A DNA stretch of 64,000 nucleotides from NCBI GenBank assembly GCA_017427265.1, contig JAFRTG010000030.1, forward strand, positions 1-64,000, given 5' to 3'. Under the pieces are notes generated by a model. It did no database searches, was not told the DNA's origin, and was given only the letters and a program-made list of their open reading frames with translations. A program made the position numbers and the translations under genes. Numbering within the stretch: position 1 is the first letter of the stretch; each line of letters starts with the position of its first letter. Positions 25,482 to 32,714 of the stretch are shown one piece after another. This DNA is from Oscillospiraceae bacterium. Lineage in GTDB: Bacteria; Bacillota; Clostridia; Oscillospirales; Ruminococcaceae.

Positions 25482-25614
25482 CCGGCGGAAAGCGGCTTTT
25501 GATTTGCCCGGCATTGAGGGAGAAATCAAAAGCCCAGCATGAATACGATCCGTCCGTGTGCGGTCGATTGCTTTTGTACCGCAGAAGCCGGACGATACAG
25601 AAGGAGAGACAGGG

Positions 25615-26292
25615 ATGGTTCCGGTCAGAGCGACCTTTGAAAAGCGCCGCCGTGCGAAATATATCTCGCATCTTGATCTGATGCGCTGTATGCAGCGGGC
25701 CTTCCGGCGTGCGGGTGTGCCGATCTGGTTTACAGAAGGCTTCAATCCCCATGCATATCTGATGTTTCCGCTTGCGCTGTCGCTCGGCTATGAGAGCGGC
25801 TGCGAATGCATGGATTTCCGCATTGACGGCGATATGCCGATGGAAGAAGCGATGGAGCGCCTGAACCGTGTTCTGCCGCCCGACCTTCAGCTGAAATCCG
25901 TAGCAGCACCCGTCCGGAAGCATACGGACATTGCCTTTGCGGATTACGCGGTGGTTCTGGACTGCGCGGACGGTACGCCGGCGGAAGCGCTTCGGCGCGC
26001 GTGGGATGCGTTCATCGCGCAGCCGCAGATTCTGGTGGAAAAGAAAACCAAGCGCGGCACGGCCGAGGTCGATGTCAAGGAGAAGGCTCAGATCATGGAG
26101 ACGGAAACGCTGGAAAGCGGTATCCGACTGCAGCTGCGGATGCCGGCGGGTACCTCTGTGAATGTCAATCCCGGCCTGCTGACGGATGCGTTCGCGGTAT
26201 GGCTGCCGGCGCATGAACCGGATGTCCGCATGGGCATGATGCACGCGGAGCGCCTTGCCATTCTCTGTGAGGACGGTACGCCGTTTGTATAA
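25615..26292 (+). CDS. DUF2344 (TIGR03936) protein, partner of the radical SAM enzyme
   Basis: This 225-residue cytosolic protein starts VRATFEKRRRAKYISHLDLMR and contains AGVPIWFTEGFNPHAYLMF, the DUF2344 signature. It is usually encoded next to, or fused to, the TIGR03960 radical SAM protein and presumably works with it. The start at 25615 is set by AAGGAG eight bases upstream. A terminator follows at 26371. Confidence 0.88.
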   Translation: MVPVRATFEKRRRAKYISHLDLMRCMQRAFRRAGVPIWFTEGFNPHAYLMFPLALSLGYESGCECMDFRIDGDMPMEEAMERLNRVLPPDLQLKSVAAPVRKHTDIAFADYAVVLDCADGTPAEALRRAWDAFIAQPQILVEKKTKRGTAEVDVKEKAQIMETETLESGIRLQLRMPAGTSVNVNPGLLTDAFAVWLPAHEPDVRMGMMHAERLAILCEDGTPFV

Positions 26293-26344
26293 AGCGTTGT
26301 CTGCTGCTTATCAGACTGAGAGCAATGCCCCGCTATAAAACCAT

Positions 26345-26354
26345 CGGAGATACT
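26345..26354 (+). repeat. Isolated right end of the dispersed repeat
   Basis: The words CCATCGGAGATAC match the right end of copies 1 and 5 (CATCGGAGATACC) but no left part is recognisable. It lies just before the terminator of the DUF2344 gene. Confidence 0.4.
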
Positions 26355-26370
26355 ACTTTTTCCAACAAGC

Positions 26371-26401
26371 AAAGGCGCTGATGTTGCATCAGCGCCTTTT
26401 T
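26371..26401 (+). terminator. Terminator of the DUF2344 gene
   Basis: AAAGGCGCTGATG pairs with CATCAGCGCCTTT across a three-base loop and ends in a T-run. It lies between convergent genes and may serve gatB as well. Confidence 0.85.
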
Positions 26402-26435
26402 CATATTCATTATAAATCCGTCTGGAAAAACCTTT

Positions 26436-27833
26436 TTACAGCTTGGAGAGCTTTTCCTTGAGCAGCGCGGTCGCTTCGGCGGGGTTGGCGGCGCCCTTGG
26501 TGCGCTTCATGATCTGTCCCATCAGCGCCTGAATCGCAGCCTGCTTGCCGCTCTTGAAGTCCGCAACGGCCTTCGGGTTTGCAGCAATGACCTCATCTGC
26601 GATGCTGTTCAGCAGGCCGGTATCCTGCACCTGCTCCAGACCGAGCTCCTTGACCAGCACGGCAATCTCCTTGCCGGTTTCGCGGAAGGCTTCGAGCAGC
26701 TTGGCGGGTGCGGAGCGGTTGATCTTGTTCTCTGCGCAGAGATTGGTCAGCTCTGCCCAGACCGCGGCCGGAATGGCTGCGGCGTCGGAATCCGCAAGCA
26801 TGAGATTTGCAAGCAGCTTCGGCTGTTTGACGCTCTGTACCGCTTCCTGATAAAGATTTGCGAGCTTCGGCTCATCGCAGAGCGTTTTTGCAGTGGCCTC
26901 CGGCAGCTTGTATTCGCCGGTATATTTTGCAAGACGCTCCTCCGGCAGATCGGGAATCATGGCGCGCAGCCGTGCATGATCCTCGTCCGTCAGATAGATC
27001 GGCACAAGGTCGGGATCCGGGAAGTAGCGGTAATCGTTCGCGTTTTCCTTGACGCGCATCGAATAGGTCTTGTCCTTTTCGGGATCGTAGCGGCGGGTCT
27101 CCTGCACAAGCTCGCGGCCTGCTTCGGTTTCGTCGATCTGACGGGCTTTTTCGGCGTCAATCGCCGCAACGATGTGCTTTAAGCTGTTGAGGTTCTTGAT
27201 CTCGGTTCGGGTGTACAGATTTGTATCCCCGACCGGACGGATCGACAGATTGACGTCGCAGCGCATGGAGCCGGTCTCCATCTGGCAGTCGGAGACGCCG
27301 ACCCAGCGGACGAGCTCGCGCAGACGTTCCAGATAGGCTTTCGCCTGTGCAGCCGACCGGATATCCGGCTCGGAGACAATCTCGATCAGCGGGACGCCGC
27401 AGCGGTTGCAGTCGGCGCCGGAGCCGGAATCGGTATGCACCAGCTTGCCCGCGTCCTCCTCAATGTGAATGCGCGTGATGCCGATGCGCTTTTCCTCGCC
27501 GCCGACGTTGATGTCAATATAGCCGTGCTCGCAGAGCGGGTGATCCAGCTGAGAGATCTGATAGGCCTTCGGCAGATCGGGATAGAAATAATTCTTTCTG
27601 TCCATCTTGGAAAAATGCGCGATCTCGCAGTTGAGAATCATGCCTGCACGCGCCGCAAAATCGACGACTTGCTTGTTCAGCACAGGCAGCGTACCCGGCA
27701 TACCCATGCAGACCGGGCAGCAGCGGGTGTTCGGTTCGCCGCCGTGATCAGCCGGGCAGTCACAGAAAATTTTGGTCTTGGTGCGCAGCTCAATGTGCAC
27801 TTCCAGACCGATGACACATTCATATTTTGCCAT
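26436..27833 (-). CDS. gatB: Asp/Glu-tRNA amidotransferase subunit B
   Basis: GatB activates Glu or Asp on misacylated tRNA(Gln/Asn) within GatCAB. This 465-residue protein has CVIGLEVHIELRTKTKIFC at the start, the CCPVCMGMPGTLPVLN segment, FYPDLPKAYQISQ, and a C-terminal YqeY-like tRNA-binding helical domain (about 320-465). AAGGAG precedes the start. It lies five bases after the small gene at 27839, and over 3 kb from gatC-gatA, which is unusual for a gatCAB set. Confidence 0.95.
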   Translation of the reverse strand: MAKYECVIGLEVHIELRTKTKIFCDCPADHGGEPNTRCCPVCMGMPGTLPVLNKQVVDFAARAGMILNCEIAHFSKMDRKNYFYPDLPKAYQISQLDHPLCEHGYIDINVGGEEKRIGITRIHIEEDAGKLVHTDSGSGADCNRCGVPLIEIVSEPDIRSAAQAKAYLERLRELVRWVGVSDCQMETGSMRCDVNLSIRPVGDTNLYTRTEIKNLNSLKHIVAAIDAEKARQIDETEAGRELVQETRRYDPEKDKTYSMRVKENANDYRYFPDPDLVPIYLTDEDHARLRAMIPDLPEERLAKYTGEYKLPEATAKTLCDEPKLANLYQEAVQSVKQPKLLANLMLADSDAAAIPAAVWAELTNLCAENKINRSAPAKLLEAFRETGKEIAVLVKELGLEQVQDTGLLNSIADEVIAANPKAVADFKSGKQAAIQALMGQIMKRTKGAANPAEATALLKEKLSKL

Positions 27834-27838
27834 TTTTA

Positions 27839-28120
27839 TTAGCTCCTTGATTCATTTTCGGATAATACCAGGGAAACGAGCTGCCGGACCGTTTCCGGTG
27901 TGATGACATCCGGCACTGCAGCGGGTATCGTTTTTTTCGCGGGATCGCGCAGAGACGAATCCAGCGGAAAGGTCAGGACGAGCGATTTGTCCTCTGCAAT
28001 GACGCGCAGTGTCAGCATTTTGCCTGTCAGCTCCGGGTTGTCATAATCCGGCACAACATGCCAGTAATAATCTTTGCCCTGACAGGTGATTTTGCGCTTG
28101 TTCTTTGTGTTGATTGACAT
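27839..28120 (-). CDS. Small hypothetical protein upstream of gatB
   Basis: This is a 93-residue protein with a conserved-looking KRKITCQGKDYYWHVVPDYD start and an acidic C-terminal helix. There is no membrane segment. GAGGTGA with a 5-base spacer selects the ATG at 28120. The upstream in-frame ATG at 28165 lies in a decayed zinc-ribbon sequence and is rejected. Five bases separate it from gatB, so the two are probably co-transcribed. Family not recognised. Confidence 0.6.
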   Translation of the reverse strand: MSINTKNKRKITCQGKDYYWHVVPDYDNPELTGKMLTLRVIAEDKSLVLTFPLDSSLRDPAKKTIPAAVPDVITPETVRQLVSLVLSENESRS

Positions 28121-28152
28121 AACGGTCACCTCTGGGTATCGGGCGTATTTTG

Positions 28153-28270
28153 TATGTATCTGCATTTCGGGAAAGCTGAACAGCCATAGAACTTTTTTCA
28201 GTGTTCACGCCTTTTTCGCAGTTCGCAGAATCATTGCAGCGCCGCAGCGGGGATGCTGCATACCGGTTTG
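28153..28270 (-). pseudogene. Decayed copy of the topoisomerase-type zinc ribbon of the NERD gene
   Basis: On the minus strand this stretch closely matches the last zinc-ribbon module of the gene at 28353. It would read QTGMQHPRCGAAMILRTAKK before a stop, and after a small deletion another frame resumes KKFYGCSAFPKCRYI. The first cysteine is lost (C to H) and a net two-base deletion breaks the frame. It lies 83 bases past the NERD gene's stop codon. Confidence 0.8.
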
Positions 28271-28352
28271 GCAGTTCCGGGATGCGTTCTGCCGGAACTA
28301 CCGGTGTTGATGTATCGGTAATCAGATTGGTTCCGATCGAATTTATTTCGGA

Positions 28353-29534
28353 TTATTCCAGATACAAAGCGCCGCGATAATCACTGACAGGTTCCGGAAC
28401 TGTCTGGATAAATCTGCATTTCGGGAATGCTGAACAGCCATAGAACTGTTTTCCGGCATTCGCGCCTTTATTGGCGGTTCGCAGAACCATTGCGGCGCCG
28501 CAGCGCGGGCACTGCATACCGGTTTGTATCGGCGGCTGGGGTTGAGGCTCCGGTATGCATTTTTCCGTAGCAACCGGTGCAGGAACAGGTTCCGGTTTGC
28601 ATTCCGGAACAGGTTTTGCTGCCGGTTCTTCTGCGTTTACAAAATATCTGCATTTTGGAAATGATGAGCAGCCGTAGAATTGTTTTCCGGTATTTTCGCC
28701 CTTTTTGGCAATTCGCAAAACCAGTGCTGCGCCGCAGCGCGGGCATTTTCTTTGCGATTCTTCCGGTTTGGCGGGTTGAGGTTCCGGCTCCGTTTCAGCC
28801 GGGACGGGTTGCACGGTCTGCGGCGGTTCGGGAGGAAGCGGCTGCTCAGGCGGAAGTGCGCTTGCCGGTTGTGTCTGTACAGCAGGTTGTTCCGGCGCTC
28901 TCTTGCGGCTTCCGTATGCATTCTGTATCCGGTCGATATGCGCCTGCTTCAGTGCATCGTCGGCGTTTTGCAGAACGGAAAGACTGTCATAAATGCTTTT
29001 CACCTGTTCTTCCGTCAGTGCGTCCGGATGCCGCTTCCATATGGAACGGATCGTGAGAAACATCTCATCCCGATGAATGATTTTGCAGTTTTCATCATAA
29101 AAGGTCAGCTTTTTCAGCTCGCACCGCTCAGAAAAAACAATCAGAGAAAAGCAGGGAAGGCTTTCGTCTTGCAGAAATGCTTTCAGCCATTTGATATGCC
29201 CGCGGTTCTGCCAGATCGGATTGAAAAACTGATGCTTGGTTCTGTCGGGCATGGACTGTGTCCAGTAACGTCCGCTTTCCGAACCGAAAATCCAGCCGGA
29301 ATAGTTTTTGCTTTCAATGATGAATAAGCCTTTTTGTGTGATGTAAATCAGGTCAATTTCCGTTGTTTCTCCGATTTCAGCGGGAATATAGACATTCCGA
29401 AGCAGCATTCCGCTGTAGCCGAACAGTTTTGTCCATTTCAGCTTACGGGCAGTCAGATCCTCGCCGTATTTTCCGAGTAGATCGCTGTCGTCATCATTAA
29501 GCAGAAAAAACCTGATCCGTTCGCCAAAATTCAT
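28353..29534 (-). CDS. NERD-domain protein with two topoisomerase-type zinc ribbons
   Basis: This 393-residue protein has a NERD nuclease-related domain (about 22-130). TEIDLIYITQKGLFIIESKN gives the D and E-x-K of the PD-(D/E)XK fold. A Pro/Gln/Glu-rich linker with two CPRCGAA-type zinc ribbons follows, at about 268-310 and 345-385, each CPRC...FYGCSxFPKC. NERD proteins with such ribbons probably act on DNA. Start M at 29534 has GGGAGG just upstream. The gene separates gatA from gatB and is less GC-biased than they are, suggesting insertion. Confidence 0.88.
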   Translation of the reverse strand: MNFGERIRFFLLNDDDSDLLGKYGEDLTARKLKWTKLFGYSGMLLRNVYIPAEIGETTEIDLIYITQKGLFIIESKNYSGWIFGSESGRYWTQSMPDRTKHQFFNPIWQNRGHIKWLKAFLQDESLPCFSLIVFSERCELKKLTFYDENCKIIHRDEMFLTIRSIWKRHPDALTEEQVKSIYDSLSVLQNADDALKQAHIDRIQNAYGSRKRAPEQPAVQTQPASALPPEQPLPPEPPQTVQPVPAETEPEPQPAKPEESQRKCPRCGAALVLRIAKKGENTGKQFYGCSSFPKCRYFVNAEEPAAKPVPECKPEPVPAPVATEKCIPEPQPQPPIQTGMQCPRCGAAMVLRTANKGANAGKQFYGCSAFPKCRFIQTVPEPVSDYRGALYLE

Positions 29535-29562
29535 GTTGTCCTCCCTTGAACTCTGTTTCAAA

Positions 29563-29640
29563 CCGGGATTCCAAAGGGATACCATCCCTTTGGCGGGAGT
29601 TTGAGGGCGGAGCCCTCTTTATCAATCAAATACCGCTCTC
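29563..29640 (+). repeat. Dispersed intergenic repeat, copy 3 (right module)
   Basis: CCGGGATTCCAAAGGG with a CCAAAGGG/CCCTTTGG hairpin is followed by GGCGGGAGTTTGAGGGCGGA and an end reading ATACCGCTCTC. The end runs into the 3' end of gatA, whose last three codons and stop (SGI, TGA at 29626-29628) lie in the element. Confidence 0.75.
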
Positions 29641-31065
29641 ATATGCCGCTGCAGCCTGATAGAGCTTCGCCTCAGAGAAGGCCGGGCCGATTAGCTGGAA
29701 GCCGACAGGCAGGTTTGCGCTGTCCTGCGCGACTGTGCCGCAGGGAACGGAGATTGCAGGCAGACCGGCGAGGTTGACCGGGACGGTGCAGATATCACCG
29801 AGCGCCATTTCCATCGGGTCGCTGGACTTTTCACCGATTTTGTAGGCCGGTGTCGGGGCGACCGGTGCAAGCAGCATGTCATAATCCTTGAACAGATCTG
29901 CAAATGCGCGGATCAGCAGCGTTCTGGCCTGCTGCGCCTTTTTATAGTAAGCATCGTAATAACCGGCAGAAAGTACGTAGTTGCCGAGCAGGATTCTGCG
30001 GCGCACCTCGCGGCCGAAGCCCTGCGTGCGCGTCATGCGGTAGAGCCGGTCGAGATCCTCCGCACCCTCGGCACGGAAGCCATAGCGGATGCCGTCGAAT
30101 CTTGCGAGGTTTGAGGAAGCCTCTGCACAGCACAGCACATAGTAAGCAGGCAGCGCGTAGCTGACAGCCGGGAGCGAGCACTCCTCGATCTTTGCACCGG
30201 CGTTTTCGAGCTGCTTTGCGGCATTCTGTACGAGTGCCGCGACATCTGCATTGATGCCCTCGCCGAAATATTCCTTCGGCAGACCGATGCGCATACCGCT
30301 GAGATCCTTGCCGATCAGCGACGAATAATTCGTGTCGAACTCAGGCAGCGAGGTCGAATCGCGGCGGTCGTGGCAGGAGATTGCTTCAAGCACCTTTGCG
30401 TTATCTGCAACGGTTTTCGTCAGCGGGCCGATCTGGTCAAAGCTCGATGCATACGCGACAAGGCCGTAACGTGAAACGGTGCCGTAGGTCGGCTTCATGC
30501 CGACAACGCCGCAGAACGACGCCGGCTGACGGATCGAGCCGCCCGTATCGGAGCCAATCGCAAATGCACATTCATTGGCAGCGACTGCCGCAGCGGAGCC
30601 GCCTGAGGAGCCGCCCGGAACATAGTCGGTTGCGGCAGGATTGCGGGTCAGCTGCAGGGCGGAATTTTCCGAGGAGCTGCCCATGGCAAATTCGTCCATG
30701 TTGGTCTTGCCGAGCATCACGGCACCGGCAGCCTTCAGCCGCTCGGTGACGCAGGCGTCATAGACCGGGAGCCAGTTTTCGAGCATTTTGGATGCACAGG
30801 TTGTGCGCACGCCCTTTGTGCAGATGTTGTCCTTCATGGCAAAGGGAATGCCCGTCAGCGGACCTGCCTTGCCCTCTGCGCGCATATTGTCCGCGATTTC
30901 CGCCTGACGGCAGGCCTCATCCTCGGCAACGGTCAGATAGGCGCCGACGGTGCCGTCGGTTTCTGCGATGGCCTGCAGCGCATCCTTTGCAAGCTCCATT
31001 GCGGAGACCTCTTTGTTCTGCAGCAGCTGCGAGAGCGCTGCGATATTCATTTCGCTGTACTTCAT
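29626..31065 (-). CDS. gatA: Asp/Glu-tRNA amidotransferase subunit A
   Basis: GatA is the amidase-signature subunit that frees ammonia from glutamine. Visible marks are the catalytic lysine in FAMKDNICT, GKTNMDEFAMGSSSENS, and GGSSGGSAAAVAA with the cis-Ser/Ser of the triad. IGSDTGGSIRQPASFCG is also present. It has 479 residues. The C terminus is short, ending AAAYESGI where relatives run on about ten residues, because a repeat copy supplies the stop. ATG at 31065 has GGAG eight bases upstream and is 14 bases after gatC. Confidence 0.95.
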   Translation of the reverse strand: MKYSEMNIAALSQLLQNKEVSAMELAKDALQAIAETDGTVGAYLTVAEDEACRQAEIADNMRAEGKAGPLTGIPFAMKDNICTKGVRTTCASKMLENWLPVYDACVTERLKAAGAVMLGKTNMDEFAMGSSSENSALQLTRNPAATDYVPGGSSGGSAAAVAANECAFAIGSDTGGSIRQPASFCGVVGMKPTYGTVSRYGLVAYASSFDQIGPLTKTVADNAKVLEAISCHDRRDSTSLPEFDTNYSSLIGKDLSGMRIGLPKEYFGEGINADVAALVQNAAKQLENAGAKIEECSLPAVSYALPAYYVLCCAEASSNLARFDGIRYGFRAEGAEDLDRLYRMTRTQGFGREVRRRILLGNYVLSAGYYDAYYKKAQQARTLLIRAFADLFKDYDMLLAPVAPTPAYKIGEKSSDPMEMALGDICTVPVNLAGLPAISVPCGTVAQDSANLPVGFQLIGPAFSEAKLYQAAAAYESGI

Positions 31066-31079
31066 GTTCTGCGCTCCTT

Positions 31080-31367
31080 TCATCCGATGACCTTGGGCAG
31101 CGTGATGAGGCCGTCCTCGGACTGCGTGCCGGAAAGCAGCAGGTCGCGGTCAAGGCGGGGCGCAAAGGGTTCGTCCTCACGCAGCACATTCTGCAGCGGG
31201 ACGACATGCGCAGTCGGCTCGACGCCTTCGGTATCGAGCGCGGAAAGCTGCTGGAAAAAGGTCAGCATCTCCGCAATGCTGCCGGAGAGCGCTTCGGTTT
31301 CTTCTTCGGGAATGTCCAGTCTGGAAAGCCATGCAAGCGTATCCAGCGTTTTGGCATCTAATTGCAT
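31080..31367 (-). CDS. gatC: Asp/Glu-tRNA amidotransferase subunit C
   Basis: This 95-residue GatC clamps the GatA-GatB interface. It starts with a helix (LDAKTLDTLAWLSRLDI), followed by LSALDTEGVEPTAHVVPLQN and LREDEP, the family's conserved stretches. AAGGAG lies before the ATG and a strong promoter at 31411-31439. It is the first gene of gatC-gatA. Confidence 0.95.
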   Translation of the reverse strand: MQLDAKTLDTLAWLSRLDIPEEETEALSGSIAEMLTFFQQLSALDTEGVEPTAHVVPLQNVLREDEPFAPRLDRDLLLSGTQSEDGLITLPKVIG

Positions 31368-31410
31368 GATGATTCTCCTTTATCTGATATATGGATTAGC
31401 CTACAGTATT

Positions 31411-31439
31411 ATTATACCATAATATATTTGTAATTGCAA
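31411..31439 (-). promoter_or_regulatory. SigA-type promoter of gatC-gatA
   Basis: On the minus strand TTGCAA, a 17-base spacer and TATAAT lie 44 bases upstream of the gatC start. Confidence 0.85.
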
Positions 31440-31467
31440 TGGGCGGGCGAAAAAATCGCGGGAACAG

Positions 31468-31686
31468 CTATTTTTCCGCCATGTGCATGATGTTGGTTCT
31501 GCCGAGAATGTAATCTACAGACACCCCGTAGAAATCCGCAAGAATCAGGAGATGTTCTACGGGAATTGTCTGATAGCCGCGTTCATAGCGGGAGTAAACA
31601 GTCTGGCTTGTGTGGAGCAGTTCGGCAATCTGTGTCTGGTTCATGTCCTTGTCCTCGCGCAGATCGCGCAGTCTTTGAAAATACAC
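31468..31686 (-). CDS. XRE-family helix-turn-helix repressor (module 1)
   Basis: This 72-residue single-domain DNA-binding protein has the HTH in MNQTQIAELLHTSQTVYSRY (about residues 14-33). A LADFYGVSVDYILGRTN end follows, typical of small XRE repressors. A GTG start at 31686 is chosen because GGAGG is nine bases upstream. It is divergent from the gene at 31865, and the 178-base gap carries two identical palindromes (TAGTAC-N6-GTACTA). Autoregulation plus repression of the divergent operon is the natural reading but is inference. Confidence 0.88.
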   Translation of the reverse strand: MYFQRLRDLREDKDMNQTQIAELLHTSQTVYSRYERGYQTIPVEHLLILADFYGVSVDYILGRTNIMHMAEK

Positions 31687-31728
31687 AAAAACACACCTCC
31701 GGCTTTGTTGCATTGACCGAAAATCATA

Positions 31729-31746
31729 TAGTACTGTTCGGTACTA
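31729..31746. promoter_or_regulatory. Operator 1 of the XRE module: TAGTAC-N6-GTACTA
   Basis: A perfect 6-6-6 palindrome (spacer TGTTCG) directly abuts the -35 of the plus-strand promoter and, on the other side, a possible minus-strand -10 (TATGAT, complement of 31723-31728) of the repressor gene. Binding here could shut both promoters. Confidence 0.75.
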
Positions 31747-31775
31747 TTGACTTTAGCATATTTTTGTGCTATACT
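31747..31775 (+). promoter_or_regulatory. SigA-type promoter of the PD-(D/E)XK-like operon
   Basis: TTGACT, a 17-base spacer and TATACT lie between the two palindromic operators, about 90 bases upstream of the start at 31865. Confidence 0.8.
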
Positions 31776-31783
31776 TTCTATAT

Positions 31784-31801
31784 TAGTACTTTTAAGTACT
31801 A
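31784..31801. promoter_or_regulatory. Operator 2 of the XRE module: TAGTAC-N6-GTACTA
   Basis: A second perfect palindrome with the same half-sites (spacer TTTTAA) lies just after the -10, over the expected transcription start. The two operator centres are 55 bases apart. Confidence 0.75.
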
Positions 31802-31864
31802 GACAATCAATGGAATGTGTTTTTCAAGCTGACATGAGAGAAAAACAGAAAAGGAGGTCTTATA

Positions 31865-32701
31865 ATGAACAATGTAACAGATCGGATTAAACAGGTCAAG
31901 CAGCCTTACGGCGGATATTTGAAGGTATCTGATTTCAGAGTTATAATGCTGGATGACGGAATTACACTGAATGAAGATGAGAATATACACGGTTCCATAG
32001 TCGGTTTGGTCGTTGATTATATGACCAGATTCCTGATTGGTTCAGACGTACAGGATGCTTTTGTGATTTCGATGAAGGGCGCAATCAAAGCAGAGGAAAT
32101 GGGAATAGAAGGCTCTGTTGAGAAGGGAAAAGAGCTTCTGCGCGGAATCACCGGGACGGATGCTGCTTCTGTTGTGAATGCCTGCAAGCTCGCAGGGTTT
32201 GATGTGTGGTACAGAAATCCGCGGAATGCATTGCGGGCAGCCGGATATGAAATCAATCCGGACGAAGCAACGGTGCAGAATATTCAAACGCTCCTGAACC
32301 GATGCCGGACATTTTTTGAAAAATACGGGCCGGTAACTGCATCCGGTTTTACATTTGAACCTGAAAATGCGGAATTTGATAAATGGATTGAGATGTGCCG
32401 GTCGGGCAAAGGAACCTTCGGCGGCTATACGCCCACGGTCTGTACCGGAGACGGAGATTATCTGACAGCGGATACCCTTTGGGACATGAAGGTCATCAAG
32501 TCGAGAATCACAAGCAAGGAAACATTGCAGCTGCTGATGTACTGGATTATGGGACAGCATTCGGGGCGTGACCTGTTCAAAGGGATTACCAGACTGGGGG
32601 TCTTTAATCCAAGATACAATCAGGTGTATCTGTATGATATGCATGACATTCCGGCGGAGACCGTCCGGGCAGTTGAAAGAGATGTCATTTGTTATGACTG
32701 A
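31865..32701 (+). CDS. Uncharacterised protein with PD-(D/E)XK (RecB/Cas4-like) motifs
   Basis: This 278-residue cytosolic protein belongs to no family I can name. Its C-terminal half shows the ordered motifs of RecB/Cas4-type nucleases. These are GDGD (D196/D198), then D207-M-K209 in LWDMKVIKS, then Q222-LLM-Y226 (QxxxY). After these comes a conserved-looking GITRLGVFNPRYNQVYLYD. The N-terminal half (1-150) is helical and unassigned. AGGAGG lies before the ATG. It is transcribed from an operator-flanked promoter divergent from the XRE gene and is followed 13 bases later by a secreted dockerin-bearing protein. Base composition is more AT-rich than the neighbours. Nuclease activity is inference. 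Confidence 0.65.
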   Translation: MNNVTDRIKQVKQPYGGYLKVSDFRVIMLDDGITLNEDENIHGSIVGLVVDYMTRFLIGSDVQDAFVISMKGAIKAEEMGIEGSVEKGKELLRGITGTDAASVVNACKLAGFDVWYRNPRNALRAAGYEINPDEATVQNIQTLLNRCRTFFEKYGPVTASGFTFEPENAEFDKWIEMCRSGKGTFGGYTPTVCTGDGDYLTADTLWDMKVIKSRITSKETLQLLMYWIMGQHSGRDLFKGITRLGVFNPRYNQVYLYDMHDIPAETVRAVERDVICYD

Positions 32702-32714
32702 AAGGAATGATGAT

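Noticed and set aside
28121-28165. Longer start for the gene upstream of gatB
   Set aside because: The upstream ATG lies in the decayed zinc-ribbon copy, while GAGGTGA is well placed for the ATG at 28120.
31468-32701. Classical toxin-antitoxin pair for the XRE and PD-(D/E)XK-like genes
   Set aside because: The genes are divergent and the second is followed by a secreted protein. No known toxin motif is visible, so only a regulated operon is claimed.
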